64,000 bases of DNA from assembly GCF_000003815.2 (NCBI RefSeq), contig NC_049981.1, forward strand, positions 12,664,212-12,728,211, written 5' to 3'. The number at the start of each line of letters is the position of its first letter. Within the stretch, counting starts at the first letter, position 1. Below, piece by piece: positions 36,901 through 47,162 of the stretch. The stretch is from Branchiostoma floridae. Its lineage: Eukaryota; Chordata; Leptocardii; Amphioxiformes; Branchiostomatidae. Both the position numbers and the translations under genes were made by a program. The notes below the pieces were generated by a model that was not told the origin of the DNA, did no database searches, and was given only the letters and a program-made list of their open reading frames with translations.

Positions 36901-39900
36901 TAAGAATTTTCTCTTACACAACCAGTTTATCTCACCTGCTGACGTTTGTCAGACTTCCTCAGAGCTTCTAACTGGAGTTCTGCTTCTCGCCGCTATATGT
37001 AGCCGATGTATTTCATTAATGTAAAAGTACGATGAAATCTATTGTATATATGTTGCACCTGTCTAAGTTGTCTAACATGTCATTAGGGTACACTGGTGAC
37101 CGGTGTGAGCTGGATTGCCCGGCGGGAACGTTCGGGCAGAACTGTCTGCAGTCCTGCAACTGCACCGACGCCACGACCTGCCAACCCATCGACGGGACCT
37201 GCTTCTGTCCCCCGGGTACCACCGGGGACAACTGCGAGTCAACCTGCCAGGTGGGGGACAGTTTTACAGACTACAAACACCCGCCAATCCGACTTCAAAA
37301 ATGGTTAAGGCGAACTGAACTTTTCGCATGAGAGTTGAATTGTTATTGGTACAGCAGAAGGAAATTGGTCCTAACGAATGTATAGACTGTCAACTCATGG
37401 TAAACAAAAATAGAATAAACTCACAGTTTCCATCATATTACGGTCACGTGACTCAAGAAGTTACATTTCCAAGCAGCTTATAACGTCCTCCGTCTTACCT
37501 TGTCATCCCCTTTGCAACTGATATACCAAGTGAAGTACAAATATAACAATATATTCTTAGATATTTTTGAATGAAATGCTACCAAATCCTGTTATACAAA
37601 TGGAATATAATACAGTCAAACCTGTATTAGGGGCCACCTCTACAGAGGGGCCACCTGTCCATAGTGGCCACTTTTTGTCGGTCCCTTGTGTATTTTATCT
37701 ACAAGTTACCACCTCTATACAGAGGCCACCTGTCTATAGTGGCCAAATTTGTCCGGTCCCTTGAGTGACCGCTATAGACAGGTTTGACTGTATTTACCAC
37801 AGCTCACTGATTTTTCATTTCTTTTTTAAAAAATTCATCAGAACATGACGTACGGGTTTGACTGTCAGCACCGGTGTAACTGTAGTGAGCACGCCGCAGG
37901 GTGTGACGGGAGAACCGGGCAGTGCCTGTGCGAGGAAGGCTGGTTCGGTGAGTGTGATTTACAACTCTACAAGCAAAACTACTTGGTTTCATGATAGACC
38001 AGCACTTGACGTGGACACAACAGGCAGACAAAGTCCTGAATAAGATGACAGGTGCACTAGCAATGCAGAAGAGATCGATAGATTTGCTTTTTGATAGACC
38101 GCTCAAACAAATTAGGGCATCCATACTAACGGCAAATATTTCCTCTCTTCATATCAGGGTTGGACAAGTTTTCAAAATCCAATTGTCCTATCGGTCAAGT
38201 ACATAAAATTTTATTTGCCCGAACTAACTTTTCACCTGCCCAAATGTATATTAACTTCCAACAATGGAATTCTTTTATCATAGGCTCTATTATTTGTGTT
38301 GACCAATGCTTGGTGCATTGACTGTGAAACGAAAACAGTATCAAAATCTCAATCATGGAAAAATCTTACTTTCCCGATCGGGTAAGTGAGGTTGGACATG
38401 CGCTTGCCCGATCGGCACTTTCACTGGCCGGGACAATCGGACTAGTGGACTTTTCCAACCACGCATATCAATCCGATATCTTTTAACTATCATTAGTATT
38501 TGTCTCTTACAAAACTATAGAGAACAAACGACAACATGTTTGTGTATATATGTATTTTATTCTAGTTGTTTAGCCAATCATGATAATAAAAAGATTTTGA
38601 CAGACATAGGCACTATATTTTTTCAATATATCATAAGTATAAACGTTCACTTTCGCTGACAATTCGAAGATCAAGGTGCAACAAAGATCTAGCTGCAAAC
38701 GAATGATCAAGTGCAAAAACGTTTGAATATCTTTTCAGGCGTGCGGTGCGACAACCGTTGTGAGAATGGTACCTCCTACGGACCGACCTGTAACCAGACG
38801 TGTTCCTGTCAGCACGGGTCATGCCACCCAGACACGGGGGTGTGTCAGTGTGAGGTCGGCTTTTCTGGCCCTGACTGTACCGGTACGTAGTCCGTAGTGT
38901 ACTCCGCCTAGCATGGTATCCAGTCTATCGTGGGTTTGGCCAGGTCTCTGCCGCCAGGGTAATCTTTCGCATTCGGTAGGATTTTCACGTGGTAAAAAAA
39001 CACGCCAATGGACCGATCCCTAAACCCCGACACCTGTTCGACCATTATGATAGTTTTATTTCGAACACCTCTTGAACTGACCGCCGCTAGCTGTTTTAAG
39101 GTAATGATAACAACTGACTTGGGTTTACCTTTTTGGCCCCAAAATCCTCTAAGAACGGAAGAAAAAATACGCCGCGCTCTTTCTTGAAGGCCACATCCAA
39201 TCGTTTGAGAAGGGGGCGGACATATAGTTGTGGTAAGGGCATTATAATGTCAGGCAAAGCGGAAGCGGGAGGCGCCGCATGGCATTATATGATATATATT
39301 TAGTGTGCTGGAGTGCTCGGTTTCTGGCATGCGGTCAATGTACGCGTAAAGCAAGGTATGTTTATCTGTGACAGGTTTTCTACTTCGTTTGATGCATGCA
39401 TAATAGCTGCATGCATACTCTGATGAAAAAACGAAATTAAGAAGAAAGCAGCTCGGGCACTCGCGCAGAAGGAGCTTGTACTGCATGGCAACTACTAGTA
39501 TGCTTCTTAGGGCCCTTCTGCAAAGTCGCCTAGTGCAGAGTCCCATCTCTTATACGTTCCCGGCTTTAGACGTGCATTCTGCCCACCAACAAAGTTTTCT
39601 CCCTCCCAAAACAACTATACTCGGTGGGTGCCGACTTCATCAAAGACCATTTCTGTCCCATTGGTACTGTTTTGGTGGAGTTTGGTCGAAGTAGAATAAT
39701 GGGTTCGACAGGGTCGGTCCAATTAAATAAAGCTAAAGATCAGGAAAATACCAATGCTTAACGGGACTGCCGTCGGTGTAAATAAAACACCGTGCCACGA
39801 ACATTGTATGGTTGCTAAGCAAGATGTTTGAAAAAATACCGCATATCTCTTTCAATCTCTCAAAGCCAGTGTCTAGTAAACTTTCATGGTATAGCAAAAA

Positions 39901-42900
39901 ATAAAAGCAAACTCATTTTAAGTTCCGACTATTGTGCTTACGACAACGTTGTTATCCAATATTATGGAGGTTGCATTGTGATTGGTATCATTTTCATCTG
40001 AACTGTAAGCAGAAAGCTCCACTATTAAGATTGGAAAACTTGATGATTTTCGTCATTTTGCCGGAGAAAAAAACAACAACAAATAGCAACTATACAGAGT
40101 ACATTTGCTACATCCTGAGTTTCATGTCTGTTTTTAGTTTGCCAGCACAGAAAGTTCGGTCCAGACTGCGCCAACTCCTGTGAGTATTGTACTGACGACC
40201 ACGCGTGTGACAACAGGGATGGGCAATGCGTCTGTCCGCCAGGCTTCACTGGACCCACCTGTGGACAACGTGAGTGAAGCTGACTCTTCTAAAACAAAGT
40301 ACACTGTGCATATAATTTGAATGTTTCCTCTGAAACTTGAGACTTTTCTCCTCGCCATCATATCTCCAAACAGATCTATCTGTGGCAAGGCAGTACTCAA
40401 AGGGTTTACCAGTATGGAAAAGGCCAACGGAGGTCTGTTGGATGGTTGACCCATTGGATACCAGTAGATCTTGCCACCTGTAGATCTGAATGATCTTTCC
40501 GTCATACTTTCGTGTTTTTTGGCCACGACTTAGGGATGGAGCCTACTTTGTGTAATGGGCTGAGTAAAGTGTAATAATAATGGTCTTAGGTGCAAATGTA
40601 CAGTTCTTATCTATCATAACTGTCATTGGCACACAAAATCAGTGTGTGTCCTCATTAATGTTCTTGTACATCCCATTCCACTGTGCCTTGTCCGCTGTCT
40701 GGTCCCGCAGCCATTTTAGCAAGTGGGTACCATCTTTTTGATTGTAGTACAATTTCACGCCGTCAATCAGGCAGTCTAGAAGGCCTCCGCGAGGCCTACC
40801 CAGTCTAGGTGTCATTTTTTTGCTGAAGGCGAGGTTCAGTGCCTTTTGAGTAGGTGATGGATCAGGAATACGTAGCATGTGTCCAAAAAAGGTGCAATCT
40901 GCGACGGTGTACTTCGTTCCGCAGTGGATACGTTTTGCACTTCTTGTAGAGGTTTTTGTTGCTGGTGTAGTTTGGGTAGACGTAGCCGACTATACGCCTC
41001 AGCTGCTTTCGGTGCCATATGTCTATCTTACTAGCAAGCTGCTCCGTAAGCCCCCATGTCCCGGCGTTGTATAGCAGTACAGGTAGAACATACACGTTCA
41101 GATTCAGTTCCAGAGAGACAGCTTTTGTTCCCCACATGTAGAGCAGTTTCTTCATGGCAAGGTTCGCCAGCTGCATTCTGCATTCGATGTCATCTGTAAT
41201 GCCGACACGGGAGCCTACAGACTTCGCCTTTCTCCACACTTCCTCCTCACGATCCTCTCTCCAGTAGCTGCAGAGTAGAGTATAGTATTTAAAAGATTCC
41301 ACTGTTACAAGAGTTCACTAATGCATTCCATATGGATACCTTGTTTCTTCGCCTCAAGACACAAGAACTCCTGAGCTTCGGGGATTGTAGAAATGAGGCA
41401 CATTACAACTGTTAATACACGTTTTAAATGAATTTTTTTCTTTACTTTACTTTGGATATCCCTGACTCAGTCAGTTGTCTTGTTTCAGGTTGCCCGTCCG
41501 GTTACTATGGAGACCAATGCCGTAAGCAGTGCGCATGTGAAAACAATTCCCCATGTCATCACGAGACCGGGGAATGTCTTTGCCACGAACCGTACAAAGG
41601 TTCCAACTGTTCGGAAGGTCAGAAATTCATATATCCTATGTGAGATGGCTTGTAACACTAGATTACTCTTATTCGACTTACGATAAGCATTTATTCATCT
41701 TTGACAATTACCTGTTCTCTTCTTGGCCGTAAACGTGTCAAAATGTTTTTAAACTTTTGGTTGTTTGAATGACAATTTCTTTCCCACCATGTAGTAACAT
41801 TATATTTCTCGGGTATCGTATGCATTCTCCACCATACTTCTTGTTATTTTCTCTTCAATTTGATCAAACAAAATTCCTGATGCTCCGTCCTTAAAAGTAT
41901 ATACCGTGCCCCGTTCTTCCCAGAATGCCCCGCGGGGACGTACGGACCAGCCTGTGAGTTCAAGTGCGCCTGCGTAAACGGAGGGAAGTGTGCGTACCAT
42001 GGCAGGTGCGACTGCGCACTCGGCTGGACAGGAACCCACTGTACCGAGAGTGAGTTCCAAGTACCTCTACGTTTTCAGCAATTAACCGTTCTTCTGTACA
42101 AAGCTTGTACACAATGCTAGCCTTCTGGGGTCACTTTGTACGTGCAAAGAGGTCCAGTTAGGGATCTAGATCTTCTACCTCATGGTAGGGAAAAGTTATC
42201 GAGTCTTTTTTTTTCAGACGGTGCTTTGAATCTTACATTGTACATCTAATAACAACATGATATTTTGGTATATTATCTCTAATAAGTTGCTAATAGAAGA
42301 ACCACTATCTAAAAATCCAGTACAGTGCGTATGCGCTCTAACAGGTGTTTTTTTTCTGACTACACTAGAATGTCCCCCTGGCTACTTTGGCCGGAACTGC
42401 ATGTTGCCATGTACCTGCGCACACAACTCTACCTGCAACCCAGAACATGGCGTCTGCGATTGCGCAGAGGGTTGGCAAGGAGACAGTTGTGAGCAAGGTA
42501 AGTCATTTCACAAAAAAATGCAAGGAGGCAAGGATAGACGAATACAATGTTCGTTGTAATGTACTACGGCTATTTGAACTTAGGTTCATCTTTAGACTTT
42601 GTATAGAAATATATTTAAGTTCATTGATAGAATTAAAAAAAAACTCTTATACCAACAAGAAAAAAACAAATCGTCCTTTCACATTGATGTATACCATCTG
42701 TTTTCCGACCATGTGCTCATTAATTACGTAAAAATCGGATCCCAAACTATTGCTGATAACTAAGACACCATCAGCTGTCTTTCCTCAGTGATACAGCTGA
42801 CCGGAAAGTCTGTCCAGCTATCGTTTTTATCACTTAGTGAGCACATCGTACTTCTTGGATGTCCTTCGATAAACTGGAAACTCGGATTGCTCAACAAAAC

Positions 42901-45900
42901 AATTCCAACTTGATGGAATGTGGATTATCAAAAGTAACATTCAAACGAATTGTACATAATGTTTGAGTATTTACGAAATCTTTACAGACATTGACGAATG
43001 CCATCCGAATAATACAAACAACTGCCACGAGAACGCGGATTGCACCAACACAGAGGGCTCCTACACCTGTTCTTGTAAATCTGGATACATCGGAGACGGT
43101 TTCTTCTGTGCCCGTGAGTAGAATCTATAACCTTCATGTTTCAGTTCTAACGTACTCATACTGTCGTAAAAGTGACAGATGAACTTCGAAGTTCACTAGA
43201 GACTGACGCCTTCATCAGGGTTTTCGTTTTACGGCTTTGCTCACTTTGCTTAAAATTTGATGATTAGATGAAAGGTGCATCTGTGTGTGTAGAATTCATT
43301 CTGTATCAGAATAAACCGTAACTTACACACAATGCAAAATTGGGCATATGCAAATTGTCCGCTGAATGCATTTGTATCACAAAATCTCAAGGATTGAGCA
43401 AATTCTTCTATGCTGTCACTTTCTGCAAATAGTATGGTTAACTCGTAGACAGTCGTTCAGATATTGTAAACGCTTTGTTCTAATCTAATAAAGCAATCCG
43501 ATATCCCCGTCCATCTCCGTCAAAACGTAGAAGTGTAAAATAAAAAACAAGAAAATTCTAATATTTGACAGAAGCAACTCTCTCATTGGCTACACTACAA
43601 ATTGCCATTCTCTCATTGGTTGAACTCTTAATTGTGATGAACAGTCATGATTTTATTGGTCCATTCAAACCGAGTTTGTTCTAACCAGTCGAACATTGCC
43701 GATAACGTTTAATCGATGATATAATTTTGTTATACAGAAAAGGGCAGTGATGGAGCATTTTACAAGAACCTCGACGGTATGAGACTGCGTGTGGGCCAGA
43801 CAGCCCACTTTAGGTGCCAGTACAGGAACCTGGGACAGAGCCTACTCTTCTGGAGGAAGGGCACCGACAACAGCAACAACCTCTTCGTCGACAGTCTTTC
43901 CCTGAAGGAGTCGGCCACCCGGCGGATGTGGGCGGAAATGCACGATGGAGACTACCACCTCTACATCTACAACGTGACAAAGGGAGACGAGGGCAACTAC
44001 AGTTGTGTCATTGAGGGAAACCCAGAGAAGCTATTGACCGCAGAACTCACAGTAGCAAGTAAGAAAGTTTGCAGTTATGATACTGACATAAGAAATAACA
44101 CAGACCTTACCTTAGACCTGAGGTCCTCCCGTACCGTAAGGCATATTGGGCAGCAAGTTTCCTTCGGTCTATATAACGCACAACGAAGTAAAAAAAATCC
44201 TACATTATCATATCAAATTTATACTTTGATGATATTCCAGTAATCAGAAAAAGATAAAGCAAGGAAACTACTGACAACTCTCCGAAATGTTTTGTTCGTA
44301 TTTGTACAAACCCATATGAGTCAGTTGAGAATGAAAACTTAAGCTTTACCGTATCTTCCTTGCAGGTTGTCCCAGCAACCGTTATGGTCCGAAGTGCGAC
44401 CAGACCTGCGACTGTAGCGGACGTGGTGACTGTGACAGCGATACAGGCGTGTGTACCTGTCCGGAGGGGTGGACCGGACAACGCTGTGAAACAGGTACAT
44501 AACGCTATTCACCTTTATCCGCGGGGTAACCTAAATCCGGTGTTTTTTAAAACTGTGTATTTAGGGATGTGAATTTAACGATCAAGGTTGCGAGACATGT
44601 ATTTTCAAAATATGTAAACTATCATCCGTCGACTGAATATCCTATTTTTTTAAATAACGAATATAGGTTACCCCGTCACCGTCGTGGATAAAGGAGAAGC
44701 AAAGTTATATCCATAGTGTTAACCTTTGCACTTGTCCAAATTATTCACCTCATTCTTTTCTCTTTTTCTGTTTTATGTAATTTTTGTACATCCTGTTAAT
44801 GTTAATGCTTTAACACGTGTTGTTTTCCCTTGCTCAGATATTGATGAGTGTATGCCGAATGCGCCAGTTTGTAGCCATAACGCGTATTGTAACAACCTTC
44901 CTGGCAAGTACCAATGCTCTTGCATGGACGGATTTTCCGGTGATGGTAAAACATGTAAAGGTAGGAATATTTCTGTATGTCTCTTTAACAGAACTTTAAG
45001 TATTATTGTTGATGTCTTCAGATGTCTATAATGGACATTATCAAGTGAAACACTTTAGCATAGTGCTACGAAAGACAAATATAAAATCGCCATTCCCCAT
45101 GTCTTTTCTAGCCGTGTAAGTGGTGTTGAGTGGGAAATTCCTTTCGGCCTTGCGGCATAGAGAGCTTAAGGAGTAATTTTGACTTTAAGATTTCAGCGCA
45201 AATGTAGTGTTTGTGTGTTACTTCATGGTCGCCATGTTGGATTCTTGTACGTCTTTAAAAGCTAAGTAAGGGCCTGTCCTGTAGATTTGAATGTATACAA
45301 TGCGTACTCGTTTTACAAGACATTAGTATAATGACCAATCAGTGAGTACAAAATCAAATTTACTAAAACTTGTTTTTTTTTAAATCCAACATGGCGTACA
45401 ATACGGCACGATCACGTGACTGCAAACATCGTCAACATTCTTTATATCGTTTGCTTCCCCTGCAGTGTGTCCATATGGATTTTTCGGGACGGCCTGCTCA
45501 GGCACCTGCACAAGCTGTGCTAATGACCAGTATTGTGACAGCCGTGTGGGCTGCACTTCGTGTGAGCACCACAACGACCCGCACTGTGGTACGTAGCACT
45601 TTAGTTCAAAGCACTGTAATACGTAGTACGAAACGCTGTTACTAAACACTAGTACAAAGTACCCGTAGTACGAAATACTGTAGTACGAAACAGTGTAACA
45701 ATTACAGTAGCATGAAACACATAGCACGAAGAACTGACAGCTATTAACGAAATGCACACAATATCATTTTTATTGCATATCTTTTATAGCGTTCATGGTG
45801 TGTTGTCACTGTATGTATCATTTTCTTGTTCGTTCAAGTGTTCAACTCATCAGATTTATATTCTATTCATCCTTGTCAAACAGTTCCACTTATAAACAAG

Positions 45901-47162
45901 CCAACATCCAGCAACAACGGGAAAATCATCATCGGTATGTACATATATATATATATGTCAGTATTTACCACATTTACATGTCTGACGTATTCATAAACAA
46001 TGCTTTACATAGGCACAGAGTTGCTTCTATGATCAGAAAATAAAGCTGAAAATTGGACAAACATGACTTGTGATTGTTTAGGCCAAGCTTAAGTCAATCT
46101 ATGATTAGTCAGGATGGGTGAGCTGATCGTTCTAAGATGGTTGAACCACGGGGTAAAACAGAATGGATTCATTTTTTTCACGCAAAACCTGTAAAATTGT
46201 ATTAATCAACGATTCCCCTACTGTAAAGAATGATAATGTGAATAGTGCTCAAATGAAGAGGATTTGATTTTCTCATTTCTACGTTTCCCAGCGGTCGTGG
46301 TGTGTTTGTTGGTGCTGGTTCTGTTGGTTGTCGGCGGTGTGTGCGCGTGGAGACGGCGGGACAAGATCAGGAAATGGCGACGACTTCCGTCTGTCATGTA
46401 AGTACAAACTGTCAATCTTAATCATCCGTCAAAGAAGGTTATTGTCGTTCTGAGTATCATACATCAATCGTTTCGTCACTCATTTCCCTTTCAGTGTTGA
46501 CGTTTTACTTTTAGTTCTTACGCTATTGCCCGAGCAGTTTGAAACGTTTACTTTCTTCTTATCCACAGATTTGATCCAAGGAGGCCGGACTACGATGTCT
46601 GTAAGTTTGTGAAAACTTCTACTAGAAAACCCTACAAGGATTAGCAAAACATCGATCTGTTGGTAGATAATACATATAAAAACCGTACTAAGAATGGTAC
46701 ATACTTATCTACTAAGCACACAGTATATATGATTATGGAAGTTGATCACGTATTGCCACCTGTTACCAAGGGCTATAAATTGAAATGGACACCACATTAT
46801 AAACTATATCTGCATGAACGTAACTGTCTTTTTTTTTCATTTTGAAAATCTTCATGTCTTGTATTCAAACAACGTTTCGTTTCTACGCAGCTACTGAGTC
46901 GTCCTTCATGGGGGCTCCGTTCTACAAGTCGGCCTCCCTCTTCAAGAAGGCCCGCACGACTAAGGGGAACGGTGCGGCCGGGGCGGCTGCCGACAAGGAG
47001 ATGGTGGTGCTGGGGCAGGGCGCGTCGGACGGCACGGACCCCAAGACTCAGCTCATCGTCTTGGACAAGGAGGATGCTGACATCGAAGACGAGCTGGAGC
47101 CCATGCACCTGCCGGAGGACCAAGGGCGCGCTAGAGCGTCGTCCAAACCTACGTCATTATGA
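29609..47162 (+). CDS. EMI / multi-EGF / Ig type I transmembrane receptor, 1078 aa
   Basis: A cell-surface protein of the MEGF10/PEAR1-like type (EMI plus EGF repeats) with an added Ig domain. Coding exons: 29609-29727, 30201-30296, 30810-30910, 31233-31340, 31733-31811, 34105-34206, 34667-34707, 34815-34896, 35672-35857, 36249-36358, 37087-37250, 37842-37947, 38739-38882, 40138-40269, 41489-41617, 41924-42049, 42369-42497, 42988-43113, 43738-44058, 44366-44494, 44838-44960, 45466-45588, 45884-45934, 46292-46397, 46569-46600, 46891-47162. They total 3237 nt in one frame. Order: signal peptide (about 1-20), EMI (about 34-106), about a dozen laminin/MEGF-type EGF units, a calcium-binding EGF (DIDEC at about 652), Ig (about 694-800), EGF, a second DIDEC EGF, a Cys-rich stalk, TM (about 943-963) and a 115-residue tail. 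Ligand unknown. The tail has no NPXY or kinase; it ends TSL, a class I PDZ-ligand pattern. Five-prime untranslated exons are not located. Confidence 0.88.
31960..33947 (-). mobile_element. ~2 kb unclassified dispersed element, copy B, in an intron
   Basis: Reverse-complement copy of the element at 1748-4403, lying in the EMI/EGF intron between 31811 and 34105, antisense to the gene. It lacks the fold-back MITE: the site is a single TTAA at 33106-33109. It carries the same ~150-bp tandem array at its 31982-32640 end and a terminal CCTGCATGTATGCAGG near-palindrome. A segment at 32883-32966 reads as 28 codons followed by a GTATGT donor and is partly preserved in copy A. The element class is not recognised. 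Confidence 0.78.
31982..32640 (-). repeat. ~150-bp tandem repeat array of copy B
   Basis: TTGAACTTGACA-type anchors recur about every 150 bp (near 32126, 32286, 32428 and 32580), alternating with ATTTTTGGTACGTGGGT-like and GATTTTGGGCCTCCT-like blocks. Equivalent to 3775-4370. Confidence 0.78.
37613..37790. mobile_element. 178-bp Tigger/pogo-like MITE, TA flanks
   Basis: CAGTCAAACCTGT at the left is mirrored by ACAGGTTTGACTG at the right, with TA at both flanks (37611-37612 and 37791-37792). The interior has tandem GGCCACCTCTA(T/C)A..GAGG and TAGTGGCCA motifs. Related ends occur at 50948 and inside LEO1 intron 1 (about 11880-12090). Confidence 0.8.
37980..38150 (+). pseudogene. Non-LTR retrotransposon RT fragment
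   Basis: The frame from 37991 resembles the region after the RT catalytic core in Jockey/CR1-like elements: [17 protein letters not shown] and a later [10 protein letters not shown] segment. It is truncated at both ends. It sits in the EMI/EGF intron after exon 12 and is followed within about 10 bp by the hAT-like element at 38155. Confidence 0.45.
38155..38463. mobile_element. ~309-bp hAT-like MITE
   Basis: CAGGGTTGGACAAGTTTTC at the left pairs with GACTTTTCCAACCACG at the right (terminal CTG eroded to ACG). Inward, CCAATTGTCC pairs with GGACAATCGG. CATAT lies immediately outside both ends, part of a possible target duplication. Confidence 0.6.
40639..41302 (-). pseudogene. LINE reverse-transcriptase C-terminal fragment, RTE-like
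   Basis: On the minus strand, 41302-40862 encodes a typical post-core segment: a pattern of [15 protein letters not shown], then [18 protein letters not shown], then [11 protein letters not shown] and [16 protein letters not shown]. The frame shifts near 40870 and continues in 40878-40639 with HMLRIPD-type and GRPRGG motifs. These follow the order seen in RTE/Jockey-type elements. It is frame-shifted, truncated and antisense in the intron between EMI/EGF exons ending 40269 and starting 41489. Confidence 0.7.
43738..44058 (+). other. Single-exon Ig domain of the EMI/EGF receptor
   Basis: This 321-nt exon encodes a complete Ig fold: first cysteine in HFRCQYR, core tryptophan in LLFWRKG, and the DEGNYSCV signature around the second cysteine. 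Both flanking introns are phase 1, so the exon is symmetric and could be gained or lost by exon shuffling without breaking the frame. It is inserted between a calcium-binding EGF and an ordinary EGF. Confidence 0.88.
45582..45730. repeat. Degenerate minisatellite seeded at a splice donor (EMI/EGF gene)
   Basis: The exon ends CACTGTG and the intron begins GTACGTAGCAC. The next ~130 bp contain diverged copies of this junction: CACTGTAATACGTAGTACGA, GTAGTACGAAATACTGTA and GTAGTACGAAACAGTGTA. The copies are looser than in the other two genes. Confidence 0.55.
46292..47162 (+). other. Transmembrane and cytoplasmic exons of the EMI/EGF receptor
   Basis: Exon 46292-46397 encodes [17 protein letters not shown], a single hydrophobic helix, followed by a basic stop-transfer patch ([12 protein letters not shown]). 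Exons 46569-46600 and 46891-47162 encode the tail: two tyrosines (PDYDV, PFYKS), a lysine-rich patch, an acidic segment ([10 protein letters not shown]) and the end KPTSL. No kinase, ITAM or NPXY is present. The ending fits S/T-X-hydrophobic, a class I PDZ ligand; binding is inference. Confidence 0.85.
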
